This document shows positions 45,624 through 55,425 of a DNA stretch of 64,000 nt, piece after piece. The number at the start of each line of letters is the position of its first letter. The first letter of the stretch is position 1. The notes beneath the pieces are model-generated. The model made no database searches, was not told where the DNA came from, and saw only the letters and a list, made by a program, of their open reading frames with translations. A program made the position numbers and the translations under genes. The stretch comes from Listeria rocourtiae FSL F6-920 (lineage in GTDB: Bacteria > Bacillota > Bacilli > Lactobacillales > Listeriaceae): positions 62,001 to 126,000 of the forward strand of contig NZ_AODK01000006.1 in NCBI RefSeq assembly GCF_000525975.1, read 5' to 3'.

Positions 45624-47942
45624 ATGGCACAATCATATGAGGATCGAAAAATAGTGAAGGCTTACCGAGATTTAGCTCGTGAGGTAGTGAAGCGGGAAGA
45701 CCTATATAGATTAATGGATCAGTCGGCGCTCAGGGAGCAGACACAACATTGGTTGCAAAAGTTTAAGGAACGTGAAATCACGGAGCGAGATCGAATTTAT
45801 ATTTTTACACTTGTGAGAGAGGCTGCACGGAGAGTTGTCGGACTTGAGGCTGTAATGGTTCAGTTAATCGGGGCTTTCGTACTTGGGGACGGTAAAATCG
45901 CGGAGATGAAGACGGGGGAAGGGAAGACGCTCGTATCTTTATTTGTCATGTACATAGAAGTTTTGCGGGGAAATAAGGTTCATCTAGTGACGGCGAATGA
46001 ATACCTAGCTAAGCGTGACCGTGAGGAGATTGGACGTGTGTTGGAGTACTTAGGACTGTCTGTCGGTTTGAATGTTTCTGGGCTTGAGAAGGAGCAGAAG
46101 CAGGCAATTTATAAAGCGGATGTTATCTACGGTACGGCGTCGGAGTTTGGTTTTGACTACTTACGGGATAACATGGTGCGTCAAATGGAGGACAAAGTGC
46201 AGACTGGGCTCGATTTCGTACTAATTGATGAGGCGGACTCGATTTTGATTGATGAGGCACGGACACCGCTCTTGATTTCAGATCGTAAAGAAGAGGATTT
46301 AACGCTGTATGAAATAGCGGATACGCTTGTGCGGACGATGTTGACGGATGATTATGAGGTCGAAGAGAAGAAGCGTTTTGTCTGGTTGCATGATGCTGGT
46401 ATTGAGAAGGCAGAGCGTTTTTGGAAAATTGATTCGTTGTATGCAGAGGAAAATCAGCCATTGCACCGTATTACAACATTACTTTTACGAGCGCATTTTT
46501 TGATGCATAAGGATAAAGATTACGTTGTGTTGGACGGAGAAGTTTTGATTATTGATCCACACACGGGCAGAGCTTTGCCGGGCCGGCGATTTAATGATGG
46601 TTTACACCAAGCGATTGAGGCTAAAGAAGGCGTGGAGGTTCGCGAGGAATCACGGACATTGGCGACGATTACAGTACAGAATTATTTTCGGATGTACAAG
46701 AAGCTCTCAGGCATGACCGGGACGGCGAAAACAGAGGAAGAGGAATTCCGTCATATTTATAATATGGATGTTGTGGTAATCCCAACGCATTTACGAGTGA
46801 ACCGAGTGGACAATAAGGACGAAGTTTTCTATACGCGAGAGCAAAAAGGAGAAGCAATCGTGTATGAAGTCTCGGGTCGCTACGAGCGAGGACAACCGAT
46901 TTTGATTGGGACGTCTTCGATTAAGAGCAATGAATGGGTCAGTGAGTTACTTACAAAAGCAGGGATTCCGCATCAAGTGTTGAATGCAAAAAATCATGAA
47001 CAAGAGGCGGAAATTATTGCGCGCGCTGGAAAACGTGGCATGGTAACACTGGCGACAAATATGGCAGGGCGCGGTACAGATATTAAGCTTGACAAAGGTG
47101 TCTATACGCTTGGAGGCTTAGCTGTGATTGGGACAGAGCGCCATGAAAGTCGCCGTATTGATCTACAGTTGATGGGACGTTCTGGACGGCGTGGGGACCC
47201 AGGCTTTAGTAAGTTTATTTTGTCGCTAGATGATGAATTAGTGGATCATTACGATAACAAACGTTGGGAAAGCTATATTCGCCGCACGAAGCAAAAATAC
47301 AATTTTGATGATAAGCCTGTTCATTCACGAAAAGTACATCAGCTTGTGATTGAGGCGCAAAGACGTTTGGAAGGTTCGAACTATGATATTCGGAAGAGCT
47401 TGCTTTCGTATGATGAGGTCATTGATATTCAACGCAAAAAGGTATATGAAGAGCGGGATCGCTTGCTAAGTATCGATAAATTAGGCGCTTTTTCAGAACG
47501 AATTTTACGAGAAGTGGCAGAAGACGTTTTTTCAGAGCGTGAACCAGATTTAGACGCTCGTTATGCCAAAATGGGTGAGCTGCTAGGCGGGACAAAATTT
47601 CCAGCCTCGTTCGATCAAGTTACGTTGATGTCACAAGAAGAAGCTACAGAGGCCTTGATATTTTGGCATCGAAAACAACGCATGAAATTCCCAGCCGGCA
47701 CCATTAATCAAATCGAAAAAGAAGTATATTTGAATCTGCTGGATCAAATGTGGGTCGTGCACTTGGATCAAATGGTACAACTTCGCGAAGGCATTCATTT
47801 GCGTGCTTACGGTCAACAAGATCCGCTCGTGATGTATCAAAAAGAAGGGGCAGAACTATTTAACAAGTTCCAAGATCGCTATCACTTCTATTTTGCGCAC
47901 GCATTGCTAGAACTTGATCCAGAAGGACTCGTGGTCGGTTAA
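45624..47942 (+). CDS. secA2: Accessory secretion ATPase SecA2
   Basis: 772 residues from the ATG at 45624, which has TAGGAGG; an upstream in-frame ATG at 45561 lies before the promoter. DEAD-box motor: Walker A KTGEGKT near residue 96, VLIDEADSILIDEARTP near 200, preprotein cross-linking domain, ATNMAGRGTDIKL and GRSGRRGDPG in the second motor half. The C-terminal Zn/SecB-binding tail of SecA1 is missing, as is usual for SecA2. It drives export of a subset of proteins, including autolysins like p60, in Listeria. Length is close to the known Listeria protein (776). Confidence 0.97.
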   Translation: MAQSYEDRKIVKAYRDLAREVVKREDLYRLMDQSALREQTQHWLQKFKEREITERDRIYIFTLVREAARRVVGLEAVMVQLIGAFVLGDGKIAEMKTGEGKTLVSLFVMYIEVLRGNKVHLVTANEYLAKRDREEIGRVLEYLGLSVGLNVSGLEKEQKQAIYKADVIYGTASEFGFDYLRDNMVRQMEDKVQTGLDFVLIDEADSILIDEARTPLLISDRKEEDLTLYEIADTLVRTMLTDDYEVEEKKRFVWLHDAGIEKAERFWKIDSLYAEENQPLHRITTLLLRAHFLMHKDKDYVVLDGEVLIIDPHTGRALPGRRFNDGLHQAIEAKEGVEVREESRTLATITVQNYFRMYKKLSGMTGTAKTEEEEFRHIYNMDVVVIPTHLRVNRVDNKDEVFYTREQKGEAIVYEVSGRYERGQPILIGTSSIKSNEWVSELLTKAGIPHQVLNAKNHEQEAEIIARAGKRGMVTLATNMAGRGTDIKLDKGVYTLGGLAVIGTERHESRRIDLQLMGRSGRRGDPGFSKFILSLDDELVDHYDNKRWESYIRRTKQKYNFDDKPVHSRKVHQLVIEAQRRLEGSNYDIRKSLLSYDEVIDIQRKKVYEERDRLLSIDKLGAFSERILREVAEDVFSEREPDLDARYAKMGELLGGTKFPASFDQVTLMSQEEATEALIFWHRKQRMKFPAGTINQIEKEVYLNLLDQMWVVHLDQMVQLREGIHLRAYGQQDPLVMYQKEGAELFNKFQDRYHFYFAHALLELDPEGLVVG

Positions 47943-47953
47943 AATAGAAATAC

Positions 47954-47982
47954 GTGATATTCCAAGGGATTACTTGTATAAT
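47954..47982 (+). promoter_or_regulatory. Possible promoter before the AI-2E protein
   Basis: TTGTATAAT with a consensus TATAAT at 47977-47982 and a TG extension; the -35 region (GTGATAT at about 47954-47960) is weak. It lies about 32 bases before the ATG. Confidence 0.45.
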
Positions 47983-48013
47983 AGTTCCCAAGATAAAGAA
48001 GGAGGGGCGGAAA

Positions 48014-49177
48014 ATGAAAGAATCGATTTCAAAATTCAAAAGTTTCATCACAGAAAATAAGTTTGTACTAGGTTTGCTAATTTTCTTATTAGTAGCACTG
48101 GACGTCTATGTATTAACGAAAATATCCTTTATTTTTCACCCAATTACGGTGATTATATCCACGATTGCAGCACCAATTATTTTAGCGGGGATATCTTACT
48201 ATTTATTCAACCCGCTTATAGACTGGCTAGAACGAAAAGGATGGAAGCGTGGTTGGTCAATCGCTTTACTATACGTTATTATCGCTGGAACTATCGTGTT
48301 GATTTTCAGCTTTATCGTACCGGCCGTCAAAGAGCAAATTGTAAGCTTGGTAAAAACATTCCCATCATATTGGGATAAAGTAGTCGCGAAGTTCAATGAA
48401 TTCACTGAGTCACCACTGTTTGATCAAGTAAAAGACAAGGTACAGAACAATTTAAGCGATATCACGAAAACAATTTCCGAAAAAGGAGGCACGGTTGTAA
48501 GCAGTGCAGTGGATAGTATTGGAAATGTCGTTGGAACCGTAACAGAGGTAGTGCTTGCTATTGTGACAACACCGTTAGTTCTGTTTTACTTATTAAAAGA
48601 TGGTAAAAAATTACCAGACTACCTATTGAAAATGCTACCCGTAAATTCACGCGCACATACACGTCAAGTACTACACGAATCCAACGCCCAAATTAGTTCT
48701 TACATCCGAGGTCAAATTATCGTTAGTTTTTGCATCGGAATTTTACTATTCATCGGGTATCTCATTATTGGCTTGCCGTACGCGCTCACCTTGGCAATCA
48801 TTGCGGCGTGTACAAGTATTGTTCCTTACTTAGGGCCAGTTATTGCGATTACACCAGCGATTATCATTGCTATAGTAACCTCACCATGGCTACTATTAAA
48901 ACTAATTATCGTTTGGGTTGTGGTGCAATTATTAGAAGGAAAATTCATCTCTCCGCAAGTCATGGGCAAAACGCTAAAAGTGCACCCAATTACAATATTA
49001 TTCGTGATTTTGGTAGCCGGCAAACTGTTCGGCATACTAGGTGTTATTTTTGCAGTGCCGGGTTATGCAGTGCTCAAAGTTATTGTGACACATATGTTTA
49101 CGTGGTTTAAGCGCGTATCAGGACTTTATGGCGAGCAACCAGAGAGTGAGTACTTGGAAGATGAACAGACAAAATAA
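48014..49177 (+). CDS. AI-2E family transporter (TqsA/YdiK-like)
   Basis: 387 residues from the ATG at 48014 behind AAGGAGGGG. Eight predicted helices with the family pattern: ISTIAAPIILAGISYYLFNP near the N-terminus, a soluble loop (FPSYWDKVVAKFNEF), VTTPLVLFYLLKDGKKLPDY, and the C-terminal signature VPYLGPVIAITPAIIIAIV followed by LLEGKFISPQVMGKTLKVHP. Members are described as autoinducer-2 exporters or, in halophiles, Na+/H+ antiporters, so substrate is uncertain. It directly follows secA2, as in Listeria, and precedes the sRNA candidate. Confidence 0.88.
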   Translation: MKESISKFKSFITENKFVLGLLIFLLVALDVYVLTKISFIFHPITVIISTIAAPIILAGISYYLFNPLIDWLERKGWKRGWSIALLYVIIAGTIVLIFSFIVPAVKEQIVSLVKTFPSYWDKVVAKFNEFTESPLFDQVKDKVQNNLSDITKTISEKGGTVVSSAVDSIGNVVGTVTEVVLAIVTTPLVLFYLLKDGKKLPDYLLKMLPVNSRAHTRQVLHESNAQISSYIRGQIIVSFCIGILLFIGYLIIGLPYALTLAIIAACTSIVPYLGPVIAITPAIIIAIVTSPWLLLKLIIVWVVVQLLEGKFISPQVMGKTLKVHPITILFVILVAGKLFGILGVIFAVPGYAVLKVIVTHMFTWFKRVSGLYGEQPESEYLEDEQTK

Positions 49178-49251
49178 AATCAAATGAAAATCTAATAGAA
49201 AGCACAATAAAATTTCATTGAACCTGTGTAATATAGAGAATGTAAATAAGG

Positions 49252-49334
49252 AAGACACAGTTAGTTTCCCCCTTTTTCTAACTGCGAACCTTGAAACTCC
49301 TTTTTGACCAGCTACCCCCTTGGCTGGTTTTTTT
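49252..49334 (+). ncRNA. Candidate CU-rich small RNA, LhrC-like (copy 2)
   Basis: CAGTTAG at 49258-49264 pairs perfectly with CTAACTG at 49278-49284 and exposes TTTCCCCCTTTTT in the loop. A single-stranded AACTCCTTTTT follows, then a terminator stem (ACCAGC at 49307-49312 with GCTGGT at 49323-49328) with a CCCCC loop and seven T. A promoter-like TTGAAC (49218-49223) and TGTAAA (49241-49246) with 17 bases between fit a start near 49252. The linker AACTCC..TTTTTGACC is shared with the 32.4-kb element. C-rich loops plus terminator match LhrC-family sRNAs. Confidence 0.6.
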
Positions 49335-49839
49335 GTGAGTCAATGTATATATAGTTGTCCCTGTGCTAAGCTAAACATCCTAGTCGTAATAGTTCCTCCT
49401 ATTCAACATACATAATACTATCTATCGTTGCATAAACATTCATTAGTTAGAATAATAATGGGTTTTTAAGAGCATGAAAAGTGGTGTCTAATGTGTGAAC
49501 ATAGCTATATTAACCTAGAGAAATATGACATAATTTTGATGACATACTTCTTAAGATAAAGGTAAGGTATATATAGGGAATAGTAAAATAGATAATTAGA
49601 TTCCCACTGGAAATAACGTAGGTAGAGGGGTGTGAAAATAAATAAGAATCAAGCATATCCAGTGCTATTGTCGCCATTCTCTAAAATAAGAACTTAAGAA
49701 AAAACTTTGGGAGAAAGCGTATCTTACTTTCTATAAGAGCGATGTTGGTGCATAATAAAAGTGAACTATTTCACAACTAAAAAGGAGGATATGACTATTT
49801 AGCGTGAAAATTCATGTATAAATAGTGATTAATTTAACC
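49335..49839 (+). other. Long leader region of the CotH-type gene, with a hairpin between SD and start
   Basis: About 500 bases with no gene. Near its end a strong Shine-Dalgarno (AAAGGAGG, 49781-49788) lies over 50 bases before the ATG at 49840. Between them ACTATTTA at 49794-49801 is the reverse complement of TAAATAGT at 49819-49826. A three-codon frame (ATG ACT ATT TAG) begins just after the SD at 49791. I found no recognisable riboswitch. Confidence 0.5.
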
Positions 49840-52800
49840 ATGAAAAAGAGAGAAAAATTTGGTTTAAAAGTTTTATCGGTGGCAATGATTGTAGCTTTAA
49901 TGGTACCGAGTTCAATTGGGAACATTGCAATATCAGCAGAAACAGCTGTATCAACACAGACAGAGCAGGTAAGTGAGAAGACATTTAGTCATAAAGCAGA
50001 GTATTCCATCCAAAAGGGCGCAGATGATGCAGAAGTTACGGCTACAGCGGTCAATCTAACGAGTACTGGATTGGATTTACATGGGCTTGTGGGAGCAACA
50101 CAAACGACTTATTTACGATTTGCGGATGTCGTATTACCAGATGACGCTAAAATTTCGAACGCGTATCTTTCGTTTACAACAAGGGATGCATCAAATGCGA
50201 ATCAGTCTACAACTATCAACATTACAGGAGAACTTGGATCACAGGCTACATTTGCAAGTACTGTTGCTTCTTTCACAAGCCGTCAATTCACGGAAACAGC
50301 GTTAGAGATGAGTACACCAGTTGTGGCGGTCAACACAATTTTTAATACGAACGATGTTGCTTCTATTATGAATGAAATGCGTGCGAATACAGCAGATATT
50401 AAAGATTATGTATTCAAAGTAACCGGAAGCGGTCTGGGTTCATTCGTTATGCGTTCTTACGAATCAAACGCAGCGATGGCGCCAAAACTAGTCTTTGAGT
50501 ACACTTCTGCATCTGGTGAGTATAAAGCGAATATCGCCAGTACTACAGATGATGCCGAAGAGTATAGTGCTAATAAAGCAATGGATTTGAATTCGGCGAT
50601 GGAAATTGGTGGTTACTACTCTACTACATTGACACCTGCTTACAAAGATATTTCGGCTTTCCGTTTTGCGAATGTCAACTTGCCGGAAAACGCAAAAATT
50701 GACGATGCTTATTTAGAATTTACGACATACGGCACGGTTGCAAATCGTGTTTCCAACATGTCAATCACGTCAGAACTCGGTAATTCCGCGGTCTATACGA
50801 GTACGGCTGGAAATATCAGCAGTCGCAACTACACAGGATCTAGCGTAAAATACGAACAAGCTTCTTTTACGGCAGCGAGACAGGTCATTCGAACGCCTAA
50901 CCTTAAAAGTATTATTGATGAAACGCGTTTGATGGGTTGGCAAAATGGCCATGCATTAGCGTTTAAAGTAGAAGGGGATAATTATATTGGTAGCATCTAT
51001 CCAGGTGGCTCTGCTGTGGCTTATCAGCCAAAACTAGTGATCAAATACAGTTACAGTGACGATGGTGTAGATGTTCTCAAAGACCCAGCGAAAATACAAA
51101 ATATTTTTATCAATGAAGTAGCCAGCATGGGAACAGACGCGCGAAAAGATGGATGGATTGAGATTTATAATAATAATGATTTTCCCGTATTTTTTGAAAA
51201 GGATGTTTTTCTTTCAGATGAAGCGACTAACTTAGGAAAATCTGAGCTGGCAAACCTTTATATACAAGCAAAAGGTTATCGAATTGTGAAGGCAGATGGA
51301 ACGACAAACAATGCATCGGCTAACTTCACATTAGGAAACCGCGATATGACGCTTTATTTAACGACGAAGTACGATGATAGTTTCCATCAACTAGACACAT
51401 TCGACGTTAAGGAAATGGCATTTGGCGAGACAATGGGGCTGTTTAACGATACTGACTCGAGTGTCGTTACTTTCAAACCAGGAACATATGAAAGCACAAA
51501 CAACGATGCGAAACCACTTGTGAACATTGCGTTAAGTCAAAAACCAGGCATGTACAAAACTGGTTTTGATTTAATCTTAACATCAGATAGCGTGAACACG
51601 ATTAAATATACATTGGACGGCTCAGCACCGAGCGAAACAAATGGAATCACCTATACTGGTCCTGTTACGATTGATAAAACGATGACAGTAAAGGCCTACG
51701 CGTATAATGCAAAACAAAATAGTGGCGTACAAACCTATGTTTATTCTATTCGTGAAGATGTAGAAAATATACCGCTTGCTAAAAAAGAATTCAGTGTGAA
51801 AACTGGCTCTGATGATGCAGAAGTAAGTGCAACAACGGTTAATTTAACTAGCACAGGCCTTGATCTGCACGGCTTAGTAGGCGCAGTACCACAATCCACT
51901 TTTGTACGATTTACCGATGTGTCGCTGCCAGCTGATGCTGTTATTAGCAAAGCGTATATCAGTTTCACAACGCGCGATGCTTCTAGTTTACCAACGAATT
52001 TGACGATTTCTGGAGAGCTTGGTAGTGGTAGTGCGTTCAGTTCTACGGTCGCGACTTTTACGAATCGCCAAATGACGAATCGCTCTATAACAACAAGGAC
52101 ACCTTCCAAAGTTGCAGTGAATGAGCTCGTAAACACAGAAGATTTGGCACCTGTCATCGAAGAAATGCGTGCAGGAAACCCAGATTTGACTAATTTTGTA
52201 TTTAAAATTGATGGTGATAAAACGGGATCATACCTTGCTCGTTCCTATGAATCAAACGCCGCCATGGCACCAAAACTAGTCGTAGAGTATTACTCTGGTT
52301 ATGGCGATTTTACAGGTAAGATAGCGACTGCTTCGGATGATGCAGAAGAATATGGCACAGCAAAAGCTATCGATTTAGGTTCGGTTTTGGAGATTGGAGG
52401 CTATTACTCAACGAATCTCATACCCGCGTATAAAGAAACGGTAGGATTACGCTTTACGAATATTGCAATCCCAGAAACAGCCGAGATTGAGGATGCTTAC
52501 ATGGAATTCACGACTTACAACACGAACGCCGCAAAGGTGAGCTCAAACATAGAAATCCGTTCGGAACTAGGTAATCCAGAAACATACAAAGCCGTAGCAG
52601 GAAACATCACCGCGCGTGAATATAGCAATTTGGCAGTGAAATATAGCCAACCAGCATTTACGGCGAGCAACCAAATCGTTCGAACAGCAAATTTGAAAGA
52701 TATCATTGACGAAAATCGTTTAGCAGGATGGAGAAGCGGCCAAGCGATGGCATTCCGTATCGATGGGGATAATTATATTGGTAGTGTATATCCAGGAGGC

Positions 52801-55098
52801 TATGCACAAGCGGCGAGGCTTATTGTGAAATATAAAAACAATGGCAAAGGTCCAGGAATTGACGGCGCACTGACAACACCAGACCAAATGAAAAATGTCT
52901 ATATCAATGAATTATCAGCAGAAGGTACTGCGAATTCCAAAGCAGCGTGGATTGAGCTTTATAACGACAACGATGTGCCGGTTATTTTAGGTAAAGGTAT
53001 GTATTTGAGCGATAAAACAAAGACACCTGACAAATTTGAGTTTTCCAACTTCCTTATTCCTGCAAAAGGATATCGCGTGTTATATTCCGATAAGGCGACT
53101 GAACTTGGAAATAATCATTTGAGCTTTGAAATCGGCGCAAGTGGTGACGTTATTTTGTCCGCCAAAGTAGGTTCGGCGATGAAGACGATAGATTCCATCA
53201 AGTATACGAAGCAAGCGTACAATCAAACATTTGGACGCAAGCCGGATGCAAGTACGAATTTGACTGTATTCAGTTCTGAAACATTCGCCAAAACGAACAA
53301 CGAAGGACAAGAAAATTACACCGTACAATTTAGCAAAGAGCGCGGCGTTTATGACACCGGTTTTGACTTAACTTTGTCATCGAAGGAAGGAACAACGATT
53401 AAATATACAGTGGACGGTATTACAGATCCAAGCGCGACAAAAGGAACGATATATACTGGACCCATTACGATTGGCAAAACAACTGTTGTTAAAGTATATG
53501 CGTATGATGCAAATGGAAATAGTGGCGTTATTTCAAGTACCTACGTTCTGCGCGACAACTACAAAAATGAAGTCACATCAGGTTACCAATGGCAATTTAA
53601 GAATACAATCACAAGTGATGAGTATGCAGAAGCTATCGATGATTTCCCGATTGTATCAGAAACAGGTAACGCTACGGATTTGAATCCGACAACGTATGTA
53701 CCAGGGACGTTTGAGTATTTAGATACACATATGAATAAAGGCGGTACAAACTATTTCAGCTATGCAGGTGCGAAAAAATTCGGACAAGTCAGTGCTAGTC
53801 AACTTAATTCAGGTGTAGCGGCTAAGTTTCACCGCGACTATGGTTCGAAAAAGGCAAAATACAATTTCTTTGAAGCAACACCTGCTGAAGCTTTTCCAGT
53901 CGTAAACAAATTTAGTAAGCTAGAGCTAAAAGAAGGACAAGATGGTCCACAAAATGATATTTACAACTTAGGCTATAATCGCTACGATGAAAAAGTAACG
54001 AATACACTGGCACAACAAATGAACAAAATTTCTCTACACGCGCGCTACGTACATTATTTCTATAACGGAAAATACATGGGTGTGAAAACGATGCGTGAAG
54101 CCTTTGGCCAGAATATGTTTGAAGAATATTTTGGTGGAAATGATGACGATTATACTAAAATCCGTTTTCAAGATGGCTATTTTGTGCCAGGAATTGTTGA
54201 AGCAGGGGATGGTGATACAGCTATTTTGACAAAAGTAAAAGCAGTTGCCGCAGCGAAAAACTTCCAAGAATTCAAGAACTATGTCGATGTGGAAGACATG
54301 ATTAAGATGCACATTCTATTCATGTTTGTGGACACGGAGCGTGAAGTCGATGCGGTTGTTTCCAATGATATTTTGAATGGAAATGGTGTGAAGATGACAT
54401 TCAATATCAATGATACAGACGGCGCTTTTTACAATAACGGTGGTACTGGAACGAGTTATTCAGCGCTTGCTGGTGGCGGTGGCACGTATCGCTTCAAGTG
54501 GATTGATTCGATTTCAAGACGTGGCGCAGGTGATTTCTTTGGTAGTTTCTCTGGAGATGGCCAAACAGCAACGGCTGGGAATCTAGAATTTAAAACGCTT
54601 GTAAAAGATCAAGTTTTAGCACAAATTGGTCCAGCGAGCGGTGATTTCGCTGGTGCAGACGGAGCGCCTTTATCAGTTGCAAACGTGAAAAAATTGATTG
54701 CAAGTAATCAGCAGGAAATCGATGCTGCGTATAAATTGGATGCGGCCTATATGGGTGCGAGAAGCACGATGTATAAGGACTGGTTAAACGTGCAAGTCAA
54801 AGTACAAAACCAAATGACCGATCGTGTACGATATTCGCTGGAGATGTGGGCAAAATACGGCATGGCGCACACATTGCAAGCTGTGAAAGTCGTGGCAAGT
54901 GATGGCGGAGTCGTGTTAGAAAACCCGAACGAGGGGACAGATATTTATTACACAACAGATGGTAGCGATCCAATGGGTGCCAATGGTGCTATGTCAAATG
55001 TAGCTACGAAATACGAAGCAGGAGCAGTGCTTGATGCAAACACAAAAATTACTGTTCGAGCATTTACAGCCAATAACTGGGGACCACTAACCAAATAA
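49840..55098 (+). CDS. Giant secreted CotH-type protein with duplicated DNRLRE-like/lamin-tail modules
   Basis: 1752 residues; signal peptide MKKREKFGLKVLSVAMIVAL (cleavage near ISAE). Residues about 40-635 and 636-1230 are two copies of one module (offset 596 residues): two DNRLRE-like beta-sandwiches (LTSTGLDLHGLVGA marks each start), a lamin-tail-like domain (IFINEVASMG/VYINELSAEG onward) and a chitobiase-type FN3-like domain (YTLDGSAPSETNG). A CotH-like kinase-fold domain spans about 1250-1650 (VKTMREAFGQNMFEEYF; NINDTDGAFYN). A last chitobiase-type domain ends the protein. No LPXTG or other anchor. It follows secA2 and the AI-2E gene, as a related gene does in L. monocytogenes. Function unknown; the CotH part could be a secreted protein kinase. 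Confidence 0.82.
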   Translation: MKKREKFGLKVLSVAMIVALMVPSSIGNIAISAETAVSTQTEQVSEKTFSHKAEYSIQKGADDAEVTATAVNLTSTGLDLHGLVGATQTTYLRFADVVLPDDAKISNAYLSFTTRDASNANQSTTINITGELGSQATFASTVASFTSRQFTETALEMSTPVVAVNTIFNTNDVASIMNEMRANTADIKDYVFKVTGSGLGSFVMRSYESNAAMAPKLVFEYTSASGEYKANIASTTDDAEEYSANKAMDLNSAMEIGGYYSTTLTPAYKDISAFRFANVNLPENAKIDDAYLEFTTYGTVANRVSNMSITSELGNSAVYTSTAGNISSRNYTGSSVKYEQASFTAARQVIRTPNLKSIIDETRLMGWQNGHALAFKVEGDNYIGSIYPGGSAVAYQPKLVIKYSYSDDGVDVLKDPAKIQNIFINEVASMGTDARKDGWIEIYNNNDFPVFFEKDVFLSDEATNLGKSELANLYIQAKGYRIVKADGTTNNASANFTLGNRDMTLYLTTKYDDSFHQLDTFDVKEMAFGETMGLFNDTDSSVVTFKPGTYESTNNDAKPLVNIALSQKPGMYKTGFDLILTSDSVNTIKYTLDGSAPSETNGITYTGPVTIDKTMTVKAYAYNAKQNSGVQTYVYSIREDVENIPLAKKEFSVKTGSDDAEVSATTVNLTSTGLDLHGLVGAVPQSTFVRFTDVSLPADAVISKAYISFTTRDASSLPTNLTISGELGSGSAFSSTVATFTNRQMTNRSITTRTPSKVAVNELVNTEDLAPVIEEMRAGNPDLTNFVFKIDGDKTGSYLARSYESNAAMAPKLVVEYYSGYGDFTGKIATASDDAEEYGTAKAIDLGSVLEIGGYYSTNLIPAYKETVGLRFTNIAIPETAEIEDAYMEFTTYNTNAAKVSSNIEIRSELGNPETYKAVAGNITAREYSNLAVKYSQPAFTASNQIVRTANLKDIIDENRLAGWRSGQAMAFRIDGDNYIGSVYPGGYAQAARLIVKYKNNGKGPGIDGALTTPDQMKNVYINELSAEGTANSKAAWIELYNDNDVPVILGKGMYLSDKTKTPDKFEFSNFLIPAKGYRVLYSDKATELGNNHLSFEIGASGDVILSAKVGSAMKTIDSIKYTKQAYNQTFGRKPDASTNLTVFSSETFAKTNNEGQENYTVQFSKERGVYDTGFDLTLSSKEGTTIKYTVDGITDPSATKGTIYTGPITIGKTTVVKVYAYDANGNSGVISSTYVLRDNYKNEVTSGYQWQFKNTITSDEYAEAIDDFPIVSETGNATDLNPTTYVPGTFEYLDTHMNKGGTNYFSYAGAKKFGQVSASQLNSGVAAKFHRDYGSKKAKYNFFEATPAEAFPVVNKFSKLELKEGQDGPQNDIYNLGYNRYDEKVTNTLAQQMNKISLHARYVHYFYNGKYMGVKTMREAFGQNMFEEYFGGNDDDYTKIRFQDGYFVPGIVEAGDGDTAILTKVKAVAAAKNFQEFKNYVDVEDMIKMHILFMFVDTEREVDAVVSNDILNGNGVKMTFNINDTDGAFYNNGGTGTSYSALAGGGGTYRFKWIDSISRRGAGDFFGSFSGDGQTATAGNLEFKTLVKDQVLAQIGPASGDFAGADGAPLSVANVKKLIASNQQEIDAAYKLDAAYMGARSTMYKDWLNVQVKVQNQMTDRVRYSLEMWAKYGMAHTLQAVKVVASDGGVVLENPNEGTDIYYTTDGSDPMGANGAMSNVATKYEAGAVLDANTKITVRAFTANNWGPLTK

Positions 55099-55110
55099 TA
55101 GATTGGAAAA

Positions 55111-55151
55111 ACCTTTTGCCTCCTGTATACTGTGAGGTAAAAGGTCTTTTT
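55111..55151 (+). terminator. Terminator after the CotH-type gene
   Basis: ACCTTTTGCCTC at 55111-55122 pairs with GAGGTAAAAGGT at 55134-55145 (one G-U), then CTTTTT. Confidence 0.85.
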
Positions 55152-55170
55152 ATGTGAGGAGGAGATTAAG

Positions 55171-55425
55171 ATGAGTGTTGGCAAAGTAATCGTTGGTCTG
55201 GTTGCTATGGTTTATTTAGTTATTTTACTTAACATTATCTTTTATATGGTGCAAATGGAGACTGGGCTGGCATTCCCGGTTTGGATTCAAGTCGTTCTTG
55301 GCATGTGCTTCTTAGCGATTTCGGTTTCCAATTTGAAGGCGAAACATTATATTTTTGGAAGTCTTTTTGCTAGCGCGGTGATTTTGATTGGGGCAAGCGT
55401 TGTTGTGACGTATGTATTTGGATGA
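55171..55425 (+). CDS. Small membrane protein
   Basis: 84 residues starting at the ATG at 55171 with GAGGAGGAG upstream. Three hydrophobic segments (VIVGLVAMVYLVILLNIIFY; WIQVVLGMCFLAISV; FGSLFASAVILIGASVVVTY). No family recognised. The last base pairs overlap the next gene by four (ATGA), so it is cotranslated with a DUF2716 gene. Confidence 0.7.
   Translation: MSVGKVIVGLVAMVYLVILLNIIFYMVQMETGLAFPVWIQVVLGMCFLAISVSNLKAKHYIFGSLFASAVILIGASVVVTYVFG

Noticed and set aside
49791..49802. Functional leader peptide of three codons
   Set aside because: The Shine-Dalgarno is only two bases from the ATG, which is too close for efficient initiation; kept only as part of the leader finding.
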